A DNA stretch of 41,707 nucleotides from a virus (IMGVR_UViG_3300021075_000004:1-41707), one strand, 5' to 3'; positions 9,189 through 17,370 are shown, counted from the stretch's first letter. The notes: a model not told the origin generated them from the letters alone. A program made the numbers and translations.

Positions 9189-9234
9189 ATACAGAAACAC
9201 CCTCGCGGGGACGATAACGAGGGTGTTTCTGTAT
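9189..9234 (-). terminator. Perfect 17-bp hairpin between the major tail protein and chaperone genes
   Basis: Two 17-base arms (9189-9205 and 9218-9234) pair perfectly around a 12-base loop. The hairpin begins 9 bases after the stop of the major tail protein gene. There is no clear U-run, so it may be a partial terminator or an mRNA 3'-end stabiliser that lets the major tail protein outnumber downstream products. Confidence 0.7.
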
Positions 9235-9242
9235 ACGATTTT

Positions 9243-10100
9243 CTAGGATGCGACGGTGAAGTCAGTCACCTTCTGGGCGGCAAGTGCGTTGCCGCTTGTG
9301 TCCTTAACGCCCGTTCCAACGATGGCGAGGTACTTAGCACTAGCCGTCAGAGCAGCCGTCGGGGTGAACGTCACGGTCTTGTTTGCGTTGCTGATAACCA
9401 AGGCCCCCGCGACATTCGAGCTATCGCTGTCCTTGGCTACGGAGAAGTTTCGGGCGGTCATCGTAGACGGCCTGATAGCCTCACCGAACACCCAAACGAC
9501 AGCCGAGTCAGCCGGAACGCTCGCGGCATTGTCGGCAGGAGTGACCGAGGAGATTGTCGGAGAAACGATGTCCTCTGACTCGATTTCCTCGCGCAGCTCT
9601 ACCAAGGTTCCGTCGTCCTGCGACAGGGCCTTGAACTCAGCATCGACAACAGTTTCCTTGTCGCCAACGAACTTGAGGTCGAAGCCGCTACCAGCCGTAC
9701 CAATGAGCGTTACGCGTAGCTTCTTGCCATCGGCCTTCTCGTGAACAAAACGGACGGCATAGGACGGAAGCTCCGACGCCCCACCAAGGCTCAGAATCTT
9801 CTCGTCCCCGACAATCTCAGTCGTCGCGGGCGAGAGCTTCGAGAGGTTGTCGAGATTCCAAGTAAGGACCCCAACCTTGATTGAGACTTCCTCGCTCGTG
9901 ATGAATCGCTTGACGACCTCGTTGGCATCGTCAACGACCTCGTACTCTTTGGGCTTGTAGGTGAGCGTAGCCCCACCGCTCGTGCGTCCGAAGTCGTTAT
10001 CATCGACCTCGAAGTCCTCATCAACGGGGATGGCATCGCTGTACGCAACACCGTAGAACTGCCCCGCTCCTAGCAGTATTTCGTTTCTGTCGAGAGCCAT
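9243..10100 (-). CDS. Major tail protein with C-terminal Ig-like domain
   Basis: 285 residues from the ATG at 10100, which overlaps the previous stop (TAATG) and follows GGAGGGAAG. Residues 1-180 have the strand-rich pattern of tail tube proteins. Residues ~185-285 form a Big_5/SbsA-like Ig domain, recognised from TISSVTPADNAASVP, the VFGEAI...MTARNFSV segment, TVTFTPTAALTASAKY and the closing GVKDTSGNALA. Such an added Ig domain would decorate the outside of the tail tube. The strong hairpin after the gene fits high expression of a major virion protein. Confidence 0.85.
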   Translation of the reverse strand: MALDRNEILLGAGQFYGVAYSDAIPVDEDFEVDDNDFGRTSGGATLTYKPKEYEVVDDANEVVKRFITSEEVSIKVGVLTWNLDNLSKLSPATTEIVGDEKILSLGGASELPSYAVRFVHEKADGKKLRVTLIGTAGSGFDLKFVGDKETVVDAEFKALSQDDGTLVELREEIESEDIVSPTISSVTPADNAASVPADSAVVWVFGEAIRPSTMTARNFSVAKDSDSSNVAGALVISNANKTVTFTPTAALTASAKYLAIVGTGVKDTSGNALAAQKVTDFTVAS

Positions 10101-10486
10101 TAGGCTTCCCTCCACTTCACGTCAAAGAACCTGAACTCTTCATAGGCATTATCTCCGAACTCCAACGAGCCGCCGCCGTTGAGATTCGAGGAGAGAACGT
10201 AGGTCGTATCGTACCACCACCCTGCGGTCTGCTCGTCCAGGTCAAGAAGGTTCACGAGCCTGTTAGCGATTAGCAGGGCCCCAGCGTAAGTCGGAGCGAC
10301 CACCCTCAGCTCTACTCGGTCGGTCACTACATTGCCCTCACGGATAACAGGCGTCACCGTGTACGCGATAGCAGGGCCGAACCCCTCGACGTGTACTGGG
10401 TGAATCTTGGAGTCGGTATTAGTAGCCACGAGGAGGCTCGACAGCACGGGGTCGCTCGTGAGCTTATCCAGCAGGGCGAGAATCAT
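10100..10486 (-). CDS. Tail terminator/completion protein
   Basis: 128 residues. The ATG at 10486 follows GAGAGG, and the in-frame upstream extension overlaps the preceding gene. The pattern of a short N-terminal helix (MILALLDKLTSDPVLSSLL), then strands with RVELRVVAPTYAGALLIANRLVNLLDL, then more strands resembles gpU/DUF3168-like tail terminators, which cap the tail tube at the neck. It lies between the HK97-gp10-like gene and the major tail protein, where this protein is expected. Confidence 0.65.
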   Translation of the reverse strand: MILALLDKLTSDPVLSSLLVATNTDSKIHPVHVEGFGPAIAYTVTPVIREGNVVTDRVELRVVAPTYAGALLIANRLVNLLDLDEQTAGWWYDTTYVLSSNLNGGGSLEFGDNAYEEFRFFDVKWREA

Positions 10487-10488
10487 AG

Positions 10489-10914
10489 TCAGCCTCTCGA
10501 CAGGATGCGGGTTATGTCCGCTAGGGAATCCTCGAAGCCCTTCTTTATCCAAGGGCTCGGCTTCTGGCCCACCGTCATGTGGCCGCCCTCCCACTTCTTC
10601 GTATGACCTTCCCAGAACCACGGTGTCTTGCGACCGTTACCATCGACCGCGTAGATACCCGTGCCCTGGTGGACATACGGAGCGTACTTGAGCGTGTTGT
10701 AGAGGACCCCCCGCACCTCGTCCTTCCCCACCACGACAGTCTTGACCCTAGTGCTGGCCCTTAGCTGCCCAGTATCGACAGCCTTGAGCCCGCGTATAGC
10801 CCGCCCATGTACTACCACCATCGCAGCATCGACGTTCTTCTTGGTGCGTTCAATTAGCTGCACCTCTCCAAACGCGATTAGTGCCTTCTTTGCTTCACCG
10901 ATATTACTGGGCAT
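10489..10914 (-). CDS. HK97 gp10-like neck/tail protein
   Basis: 141 residues. The sequence shows typical HK97-gp10 family phrases: an N-terminal helix, VVHGRAIRGLKAVDTGQLRAS, and then NTLKYAPYVHQGTG and a C-terminal PSPWIKKGFEDS. Members of this family act at the head-tail junction or on tail completion. The start overlaps the previous gene's stop by 11 bases, implying coupled translation. Confidence 0.85.
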   Translation of the reverse strand: MPSNIGEAKKALIAFGEVQLIERTKKNVDAAMVVVHGRAIRGLKAVDTGQLRASTRVKTVVVGKDEVRGVLYNTLKYAPYVHQGTGIYAVDGNGRKTPWFWEGHTKKWEGGHMTVGQKPSPWIKKGFEDSLADITRILSRG

Positions 10915-11218
10915 CGGTGTTCACCTGCGCCATGATACGGGTCATCCCAGCGGTAAGGATGCTCGTGGGCTCCAAGACCATCCCGTTATGTAGGAAGCGG
11001 TCGGTCATCGCAAAGTCACGGGCCCTCGTCAGAAGTAGGTACGTCTTGACCTCGTACTCCATGCTGTTAGCGTCGGTCATGGTAGATGTCTGCTCATAGA
11101 CCGCAGCACGAACGGTACGGGACACCTCGTAGGTGCCCGCCTCGGCCCCGTAGTCGTCACGAGAACTGGAGCGGGTCATCACACTAACGGGCCTCATGGA
11201 CGCATTGACTGAGGGCAT
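10904..11218 (-). CDS. Head closure/stopper-like protein
   Basis: 104 residues, two bases after the connector gene. The content is mainly beta, as in head-closure proteins (SPP1 gp16-like): an early arginine-containing segment, then VSRTVRAAVYEQTS and MEYEVKTYLLLTRARDFAMTDRF. The order connector, closure, gp10-like, tail terminator is the standard neck gene order and is the main support. The sequence match itself is weak. Confidence 0.65.
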   Translation of the reverse strand: MPSVNASMRPVSVMTRSSSRDDYGAEAGTYEVSRTVRAAVYEQTSTMTDANSMEYEVKTYLLLTRARDFAMTDRFLHNGMVLEPTSILTAGMTRIMAQVNTDAQ

Positions 11219-11219
11219 C

Positions 11220-11543
11220 TTAGGCCCCCGGACTCTGTGCTACCCGAAAGGCGTACAGTTCACGCTTCGTGTCTGCGTCTAGGTCAACCGTGAACCCCTG
11301 CGATATGCCAGAGAAGGACTCACTCGCAACACCCTCCGAGCCGAGCTTGTTGTTGCGAGCGATGACCAGCCTCCGCACGAGTGGCTCCAGCGCAGCAGGT
11401 AGCTCCTCGATATGGCAGAAGGTCAGAACGCTGCGAGTCACATCCTCGATAAGCATGGAGAGAACGTCCTCGTCGGCATCGGGAAGGACGACCAGCAGCT
11501 TCCGCAGGGTACTAGACCCTTCGTCGGTAACTACCCAGCTCAT
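11220..11543 (-). CDS. Head-tail connector protein (gp6/gp15-like)
   Basis: 107 residues, starting in an ATGA overlap with the upstream gene. The helical pattern DEDVLSMLIEDVTRSVLTFCHIEELPAALEPLVRRLVIARNN, followed by a conserved GSEGVASESFSG-type loop, is typical of gp6/gp15-like connector proteins. These form a ring under the portal. It starts the standard neck gene block. Confidence 0.85.
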   Translation of the reverse strand: MSWVVTDEGSSTLRKLLVVLPDADEDVLSMLIEDVTRSVLTFCHIEELPAALEPLVRRLVIARNNKLGSEGVASESFSGISQGFTVDLDADTKRELYAFRVAQSPGA

Positions 11544-13330
11544 ACCGTCACCACCTTGGCCTCGATTTGCTTACCTGAAACGACGGGCTGTAGCGTGTAT
11601 GTCGCGCCCTTCGGCAGAAGGATACTCCAACCGCCATCCCCGTCAGTCATGCACGCCCGCGTGAACGCTTCGCCAAGGAACGCTTCGATTCTGCAAGATG
11701 CGTAGGGCTCTAGAGTCTCGGGGTCAACGAGGGCTCCTATCACCTCACCAGCGTCATCCTCGTTCTCATGCGTGACCTCGGCGAGGAGACTAACATCGCC
11801 AATCCCCCCATTCGTCAGGTCAATAGTGGTATCTACGAGAGTGACGTGCCCGACAGGAAGTACCCCGTCGATGATGTTGTTCACGTCACCCCAAGTGCCA
11901 CTGGCCTTTGCGGAAGCATTGTCGATAAGCCATCCCGTGCTGCCCTCTACTTGTGTGTCGGGAATTACTCCCCACACCGCGTCGGCAGTATCAGCGACAG
12001 CGGAGGCAAGCTCTAGGCGGGTCGGCAAGTCGGCAATACTGGGGGCCTCTGCTGGCATCGCTTCGATGATGGCGGTTCGCGCGTCACTGACATTTTCAGC
12101 AGTAGCGAGTCCCGTGAGGTCAGGGGCCGCTTCCACGGTAGCGAGGTCTGCGATAGCAGCAGCAAGCTCCGCGTTCGTCGGCAGGTCGTCAATGCTCGGT
12201 GCTGCTGCGACCATGTTCTCGGCGGTCACATGCCCGTCCGCGTCCGTCGCCAGCTTGTTCGCAGGTGTCGCCAGTATCGCGGCTGCGATTGTAGAGGCTG
12301 CTGGCGCTGCTGCAACCATATTCTCAACAGTTACATGACCAGACGCATCAGTAGCCAACTTGTTCGCGGGAGTGACCAGTACCGCACCAGCAGCCGCCGT
12401 ACCGATTGCCGCAAGCGTCAGCCCAGACAGGCTCGGGTTGACCGCTGCAATCTTGTTCGTGATGGCGGTCAGCACCTTCTCGCTGTCCGTCTCGTCGATT
12501 ATCTGCGCCTCTACCTCGTTGGCTATCGCGGTGCGCTCGCCTGTGGTCAGCGTCATCGCGCTTCCGACTGCCGCAGGGACAGCGGGAATGAGGTCAGTCT
12601 TGGCCTTGATTGCGTCCACCTCGGCGTCGATGTGCGCCACACCAGCGGTCGGACTCGACACGATGTTGTAGGTACTGTTCGTGTCGTCGTGTATGTGCTC
12701 TAGCTGGTCGAGGTAGCCAGCTCGTGTGGCTGTGAGGCGTGTCACGAGATTCCCCGTGTCGCCCTTCACAGCAGCGATGTCAGCCATGATGGAAGTAGCG
12801 GGTGTACCCATCGTCGGAGCGGTCGCCCCGAGCCACTGGGCCACGTTGACATTCTGGTTGGCGGTGATTGTCCCTACCACCCAGTCAGCCAGCTTCTTGC
12901 CGATGCTGCTGGCGGTCGTCATCGAGGCCGTCAGGTAGTTCCAGACAGCAGCACCGATTGCGGCAGCGACAGTCTGCGTATCAGCAGCAGCGGCATGAAC
13001 GTGCGTAGCCGCTACGTCTGTGACGATGGTGTCCAGGGTGCCGAGGTGGATAGCACTCGCGGGTACGCTCTTCACGTCAGCCGTGCCCGTGGTCGAGAAC
13101 ACCGCCAGCGGTACGCCGTCTGCCACCATCTCATAGACTGCCTTGTATGCCCCGCCGCCTATCTCGGCGACCGTGAGCGTGGTTCCCGTGGTGTCATTCG
13201 GAGACTTCGCCCCCGCGCCAGTCAGCTCCCACACCTTGCCTGTCACGGTGAGGCCAGTAGCAGCCGCACCCGAGGCTACGAAATGTGAAATCAGGACGAC
13301 TATCTGCCCGTCTTTTGCGTACATGCTCAT
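11540..13330 (-). CDS. Long fibre-like structural protein with CarboxypepD-reg-like end
   Basis: 596 residues, Ala/Thr-rich. The N-terminal ~100 residues are beta-rich. The middle has WNYLTASMTTASSIGKKL-type phrases found in phage fibre-like proteins, heptad-like Ala/Asp helices, and an internal duplication around TPANKLATD[AS]xGHVTxENMV. The last ~75 residues (GEVIGALVDPETLEPYA... TDGDGGWSILLPKGATYTL) look like a carboxypeptidase-regulatory-like beta domain. A trimeric fibre on the head or neck is inferred. A second in-frame ATG at 13324 has the better-spaced GGGAGG ribosome site. Confidence 0.6.
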   Translation of the reverse strand: MSMYAKDGQIVVLISHFVASGAAATGLTVTGKVWELTGAGAKSPNDTTGTTLTVAEIGGGAYKAVYEMVADGVPLAVFSTTGTADVKSVPASAIHLGTLDTIVTDVAATHVHAAAADTQTVAAAIGAAVWNYLTASMTTASSIGKKLADWVVGTITANQNVNVAQWLGATAPTMGTPATSIMADIAAVKGDTGNLVTRLTATRAGYLDQLEHIHDDTNSTYNIVSSPTAGVAHIDAEVDAIKAKTDLIPAVPAAVGSAMTLTTGERTAIANEVEAQIIDETDSEKVLTAITNKIAAVNPSLSGLTLAAIGTAAAGAVLVTPANKLATDASGHVTVENMVAAAPAASTIAAAILATPANKLATDADGHVTAENMVAAAPSIDDLPTNAELAAAIADLATVEAAPDLTGLATAENVSDARTAIIEAMPAEAPSIADLPTRLELASAVADTADAVWGVIPDTQVEGSTGWLIDNASAKASGTWGDVNNIIDGVLPVGHVTLVDTTIDLTNGGIGDVSLLAEVTHENEDDAGEVIGALVDPETLEPYASCRIEAFLGEAFTRACMTDGDGGWSILLPKGATYTLQPVVSGKQIEAKVVTV

Positions 13331-14460
13331 CCTCCCATCAGGGTAGAAGTCAACCTTCGTGCTGACCTAGTGATAGTTGCGTAGGGGACGGTTACCGCGC
13401 CAGCGAACGCTGTCAGTTGCGGGTAGTAGGTGTTGTCATTTTGGGCTGGGTAGGTCGGGAAGTACCAATACGCAATTGGAGAAGTCTGGAGTCCCCGAAT
13501 GGTTGCCCCTGCATCGTTCGACCTACACTGGGCCGTCGTCAGCCCAGTGGCTTTCGCCTCTGTGTAGTTGACGGTGGTGTTGTAGTCGGTGTCCCAGTAG
13601 TTGTAGGTCATGGTGCCTGCGATGTAAGTCCCGCAGAATCCACGGCGCGGACCAGTCGAGCCGACCGTGCAGGCAGCGAAGCAGGCTGTGATGGTGCTGT
13701 GGTTGGCGCCGACGAAGCCACCTGAGGAGGAGCTGCTGCTGCTGCTGCTGCTAGTGACTGAGCAGGCGGTGATGGTGCCGCCGTTGTTATAGCCGACGAA
13801 GCCACCTGAGTAGCTGCCGCTGCTGCTGCTGCTGCTAGTGACTGAGCAGGCGGTGATGGTGCTGTAGTTGACGCCGACGAAGCCACCTGAGGAGGAGCTG
13901 CTGCTGCTGCTGCTGCTAGTGACTGAGCAGGCGGTGATGGTGCCGCCGTTGTTATAGCCGACGAAGCCACCTGAGGAGCCGCTGCTGCTGCTGCTGCAAT
14001 ACAGATGGTCTACATGGAGGTTACTGACAGTGGAGGTTGGGCCTAGTTCAGCGAACAGCCCGCCGTCGAACCAATAGCCACCTGCGAACGTCGCATTGCT
14101 GATGGTGTGACCATCGCCGTCGAACTTGAGGGTCAGGAGCGACTGGGAGTAGAAGCGTCCAGCGGGCGCTCCCTTCCCGTCCCAGTCGACGGGCTTATCC
14201 TCGTATGACGTGCGTCCAAGCGGCCAGAACACTCCCGCGCCTAGCCCGATGTTGGTAGACGAGAGGTCGAGGTTGGCGGTCAGCTTGTAGAAGTAGCCGT
14301 CATTGGTGCCGATGCCCAGCTCGCCCGTTGCCCAGTCAGACCACCCGGGTACAGCGACGTTCTGGTATAGCGCGGCGAAGTCAGCCTCGTTGTCGATGAG
14401 GCGAGGCGTGGATATGGTGCCGCCGTTCTGCCCAGCAGTGTTCCAGTTGGCGTATGCCAT
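13327..14460 (-). CDS. GLUG-motif repeat protein with polyserine linkers
   Basis: 377 residues. After a ~150-residue start (wall-less beta-helix style: FDGDGHTISNATFAGGYW, ELGPTSTVSNLHV) come four 27-28-residue repeats reading GGFVG-x2-N-x(2,3)-TITACSVT followed by runs of serine. This matches the GLUG motif (GGLVGYN-type) of secreted bacterial adhesins, which is expected to build a beta-helix or beta-roll. The repeats alternate A-B-A-B, and the two A copies are identical over more than 80 bases. The gene abuts the queC-like stop and is coupled to the next gene by ATGA. A virion surface adhesin is inferred. GLUG proteins are unusual in phage head operons. Confidence 0.65.
   Translation of the reverse strand: MAYANWNTAGQNGGTISTPRLIDNEADFAALYQNVAVPGWSDWATGELGIGTNDGYFYKLTANLDLSSTNIGLGAGVFWPLGRTSYEDKPVDWDGKGAPAGRFYSQSLLTLKFDGDGHTISNATFAGGYWFDGGLFAELGPTSTVSNLHVDHLYCSSSSSGSSGGFVGYNNGGTITACSVTSSSSSSSSSSGGFVGVNYSTITACSVTSSSSSSGSYSGGFVGYNNGGTITACSVTSSSSSSSSSSGGFVGANHSTITACFAACTVGSTGPRRGFCGTYIAGTMTYNYWDTDYNTTVNYTEAKATGLTTAQCRSNDAGATIRGLQTSPIAYWYFPTYPAQNDNTYYPQLTAFAGAVTVPYATITRSARRLTSTLMGG
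13711..13990 (-). repeat. Tandem GLUG repeats with (AGC)n serine microsatellites
   Basis: Unit starts recur at 13711, 13795, 13876 and 13960 (periods 84, 81 and 84). The units at 13711 and 13876 are identical over about 85 bases, each with seven AGC codons on the coding strand. This points to a recent 165-bp duplication and to serine runs that can vary in length in frame. Confidence 0.85.
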
Positions 14461-15084
14461 CTAGCTCAGACCCAACGCCACACGCTTCGTACACTTGCCG
14501 CATACGCCGCACGGGGTAGCCCAGTGACACGAGTAGGTATAGTCGAACTGCGACAGGTCTATATCGAACTGCGCGGATAGGACATCGTAACCGCACGGGT
14601 AGATGCCGACGAACGGCATGACGGCTACGGGAGCGTCCTCGCCCAGTCGGGTGTTCTTCGCCAACAGCACATTAAAGTCGTCCACGTAACCGACAGCCAC
14701 ATTGCCCTTGGTGCCCGAGTAGATGTACTCGGCACTGACCATACGGGCGTAGGACAGCGCGAGTGAGTGTGTGACCATCGTGACGTTGGCGGTGCCGTGG
14801 AAGTAGGCAGGCGATAGCTCCTGTATCCCGTCGTCATACGGGAACACGTTGCCCTCGTCGTCCTTCCAGTAGTTCGGCGTATAGCCGAAGTCCACCGTGA
14901 CCGCCTTGTGGTCAGCGCAGAATAGCCGCGCAGTCTCAGCAGCCGCCACTCCACAGGGAACGGAGTTCACGGCCCCTACGTCAATGAACAGCGAGTGAAC
15001 GACCATCGTCGGGTCTTTGGCGAGAATTGCCGCGACCATCGCGGAATCAACGCCACCTGCGTTAGCGAGCACGACGACTGGCAT
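14461..15084 (-). CDS. queC: QueC-like 7-cyano-7-deazaguanine synthase
   Basis: 207 residues from the ATG at 15084 (upstream TTG codon less likely). QueC is an ATP-dependent enzyme that turns 7-carboxy-7-deazaguanine into preQ0. Two hallmarks are visible: an N-terminal PP-loop ATPase motif at residues 9-14 (AGGVDS; usual form SGGxDS), and a C-terminal zinc site with C186, C192, C195 and C198 in the order SCHWATPCGVCGKC. Length fits the family (~220). It overlaps the QueT-like transporter gene by 23 bases, so the two are co-translated. The Ser-to-Ala change in the PP-loop is odd and may alter activity. No QueD, QueE, FolE or DpdA is recognised in the window. Confidence 0.75.
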   Translation of the reverse strand: MPVVVLANAGGVDSAMVAAILAKDPTMVVHSLFIDVGAVNSVPCGVAAAETARLFCADHKAVTVDFGYTPNYWKDDEGNVFPYDDGIQELSPAYFHGTANVTMVTHSLALSYARMVSAEYIYSGTKGNVAVGYVDDFNVLLAKNTRLGEDAPVAVMPFVGIYPCGYDVLSAQFDIDLSQFDYTYSCHWATPCGVCGKCTKRVALGLS

Positions 15085-15628
15085 ATTCCCACGCTCCAAC
15101 CAGCGGATAACCCGCCATGTAGATGACCATGCTCGTCAGCACCTTAAACCCGATGAGACCCTTGACCAGTGGCAGGAACGCAGCACCCGATACGAGCACC
15201 GCCATACCTGCGTTGGTGAACGTCACGATGAGCGCCGAGAGCAGTCCGTAGATTGCGAGCAGGCACAAGTCCTTCGCCACACTGCGACCGATGCGCCGCG
15301 AGATTGTCCACACACCCAGCCCGACGGCAGTATTCAGAGCAGGTGTCAGAGCCGCACCCCACGGATTACCTGCGTCCATCGCTATCGAGCCGAAGAAGGT
15401 ACCGATGGGTGCAAGCGGTGTCACGAGTGAGAACGCTCGCAGGACGTTGGCGATGCGAAGTGTCGAGCCGAACGCCATCCCTGCGAAAGATGACTTAGCC
15501 AGCACGGGCGAGTAAACGGTCATCAAGACATACGCCGCAGCGAAGCCGATGGTGATAGCGACCGCCTTGGCGATGGCTATGACGCGCTCCCTCGTGATGG
15601 AACTGGTTGCTGTGGTGGCTTGCATCAT
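15062..15628 (-). CDS. queT: QueT-like preQ0/preQ1 (queuosine precursor) transporter
   Basis: 188 residues with about five hydrophobic segments (around 22-40, 60-85, 92-112, 127-150 and 155-178). The phrase TLRIANVLRAFSLVTPLAPIG, followed by a Gly/Ala segment, and the C-terminal YMAGYPLVGAWE parallel the QueT family (…FRVSEALTVLP…IPG…; …LGYPLL…), membrane S-components that take up queuosine precursors. The neighbouring queC-like gene strongly supports this reading. The ribosome site is GGAAGG. It directly follows the capsid gene hairpin. Assignment is by family resemblance and context, not proven. Confidence 0.65.
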   Translation of the reverse strand: MMQATTATSSITRERVIAIAKAVAITIGFAAAYVLMTVYSPVLAKSSFAGMAFGSTLRIANVLRAFSLVTPLAPIGTFFGSIAMDAGNPWGAALTPALNTAVGLGVWTISRRIGRSVAKDLCLLAIYGLLSALIVTFTNAGMAVLVSGAAFLPLVKGLIGFKVLTSMVIYMAGYPLVGAWEYASRRAR

Positions 15629-15645
15629 GGCGTCCTTCCGTGCAA

Positions 15646-15669
15646 GGGCGAGGGCTTTCGCCCCCGCCC
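15646..15669 (-). terminator. Hairpin after the major capsid gene
   Basis: GGGCG-x-GGGC pairs with GCCC-x-CGCCC around a GAAA tetraloop on the minus strand, 13 bases downstream of the capsid stop. There is no U-run. It probably protects capsid mRNA or partly ends transcription before queT. Confidence 0.65.
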
Positions 15670-15682
15670 CTGGTCAGATTTG

Positions 15683-16669
15683 CTAGGCGTCGTCTGCGAC
15701 CAGCAGGTGCTTGAACTGGACAACACGAATGGCCTTCTCGTCATAAACACGAGTCCAGTTCGCGTCATCGCCAAGCTCCGCACGCGTGGGAGACTCAGCA
15801 TCGGCGACTGCCGCGCTGTTCCACTTGATACCGCGCGGGTGCAGAATCATCGTCTTGCGGTTGATGAGGTAGTCAACGCCAGAGCCCAGCTTCGGCTCGC
15901 GGTGCGTCTCGGTCGGGACGAACCCCACGGGATTGCCGTTTCCAAGAGCAACCGCGTTGGGTCCGAAGATGTATGACGTGTAGACGTCCCCAGCAACGGG
16001 GGCCCCGTCGTCAATGATGACGCGCTTGCCCATGTAGGTCTTGATTGGTGCGCCACCCTCGCTCGTGCGAACCGTCTCGATGAGGTCCTGCTTCTCCAGC
16101 AAGGTCTCAGTCGCGGAGTGCATGAGGATACCCGAGAGCTGGTCCTTGAGGTCGCCCAAGAGCTGGCAAGCGTCAATGAACGCGCCACCACTCCACACCG
16201 CTGCGGCTCCGTCGTCGCCAGAGATGTCAGCCACGAGGCCGCTCATTGACGAGTCATCGAACACGCCAGAGAGGACTGAGAGAAGCTCCTTCTGGAGTTC
16301 GCGAGTCCAGTACGCAGCTACGAGATTGGCGATGATGTCTACAGGCTTGTCGCCAGACAGAGCAGCAGACAGGTCGGTGGACGACCACATCTTGGCGCGA
16401 CGGAAGATGACCGCAACGTCCTTGCTCGCGGCAATCTTCTCGGCGGTCAGGGGTGCGCCGCCTTCCGTGATGTTCTCAGCGTCCCCAGAGAGGTCGCCCC
16501 AGAACGGCATGTTAATCGTCTGAGCAGCCATCGAAGCGAACTGGTTGAACTGCCCGTTATTCTCGATGATGCCAGACTGCACGAGGGCCGACAGCGCGAG
16601 CGTGCGCTGCACGACATAGGGAGTGAATACTTCGGGGACGATAACGTCCGAGAGGGTTGTGCCAGCCAT
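15683..16669 (-). CDS. Major capsid protein
   Basis: 328 residues, directly after the scaffold gene. Features typical of HK97-fold coat proteins are an N-terminal helix with VIVPEVFTPYVVQRTLALSALVQSG, a beta-rich P-domain-like segment (ENITEGGAPLTAEKI...VAVIFRRAKMWSSTDLS), a helical spine (ANLVAAYWTRELQKELLSVLSG), and a late block with HSATETLLEKQDLI and TYMGKRVIIDDGAPV. Gene order (portal, MuF, scaffold, capsid, connectors) and the strong hairpin that follows agree with a highly expressed coat protein. Confidence 0.9.
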   Translation of the reverse strand: MAGTTLSDVIVPEVFTPYVVQRTLALSALVQSGIIENNGQFNQFASMAAQTINMPFWGDLSGDAENITEGGAPLTAEKIAASKDVAVIFRRAKMWSSTDLSAALSGDKPVDIIANLVAAYWTRELQKELLSVLSGVFDDSSMSGLVADISGDDGAAAVWSGGAFIDACQLLGDLKDQLSGILMHSATETLLEKQDLIETVRTSEGGAPIKTYMGKRVIIDDGAPVAGDVYTSYIFGPNAVALGNGNPVGFVPTETHREPKLGSGVDYLINRKTMILHPRGIKWNSAAVADAESPTRAELGDDANWTRVYDEKAIRVVQFKHLLVADDA

Positions 16670-16684
16670 GATAAGCCAGCCTTT

Positions 16685-17335
16685 CTAGGCTTTCGCCTGT
16701 GCCATGAGCTGAGTCGCAAGCTCGGGGTTTTCCTTGTAGATACGGCTTTGGTCATCAAGGGAGAAGGTGTCGGCCTTCCACGGGTTCTTCCCCGCGACTG
16801 ACTTCCCACCCTCGCCCGTGCGTTGTCCGACTAGGATGGCTCCGTTCCCATCGTCCTTCGAGTCGGTGTCGAACAGGAAAGCGTTGTCCTTCTTTAGTGC
16901 GGCAATCTGCTCGTCTAGACCCACCACGGTACCGTCATCCTTGACGACTACCTTATCCAAGTCCAGCAGAGGGATGACCGTCTTGTCGTTCCGTGCGCGT
17001 TCTTTCGTCAAGGCAGAGCGGATAGCGAAGTCGGTCGCTTGGCTACGAAGGGCGGCGGCGTGCTTCTCAGCGGCTTCCTTGTTGGCTGTCTCCAGCTCGT
17101 TTAGCTTGGCGGTCAGTTCCGCCGAGTCCTTAGTCGCGGCTTGGAGTTCCACGAGCTGTGCATCGCGCTCTTTGAGCTGGGATGCTAGGCCCTTCTTCTC
17201 CTCGTTCACGGCGTCGAACTTCTCTTTCGGGAACCACGAACCATCCGATACGATTGCAATTTCGGTCTTGTCGTCCAGCTTCTCGGCAACCTGCTCGAAT
17301 AGCTCCGCACCTAGCACGTCCTTGAGACTCGGCAT
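16685..17335 (-). CDS. Scaffolding protein (phage GP20-like)
   Basis: 216 residues, preceded by AAAGGA. The centre (~45-100) is a long coiled coil (KKGLASQLKERDAQLVELQAATK...), followed by FAIRSALTKERARNDKTVIPLLDLDKV and the GLDEQIAALKKDNAFLF motif. This is the typical make-up of GP20/minor-structural scaffold proteins that guide procapsid assembly. It is 15 bases before the major capsid gene. Confidence 0.9.
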   Translation of the reverse strand: MPSLKDVLGAELFEQVAEKLDDKTEIAIVSDGSWFPKEKFDAVNEEKKGLASQLKERDAQLVELQAATKDSAELTAKLNELETANKEAAEKHAAALRSQATDFAIRSALTKERARNDKTVIPLLDLDKVVVKDDGTVVGLDEQIAALKKDNAFLFDTDSKDDGNGAILVGQRTGEGGKSVAGKNPWKADTFSLDDQSRIYKENPELATQLMAQAKA

Positions 17336-17370
17336 TTCCTGTCCTTTCTTCGATGTCGCTAGCCTTGTTA

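Noticed and set aside
13731-13930. CRISPR-like array in the repeated region near 13.7-14.0 kb
   Set aside because: The repeats are in frame in the GLUG protein, have no unique spacers, and are serine and GLUG codons.
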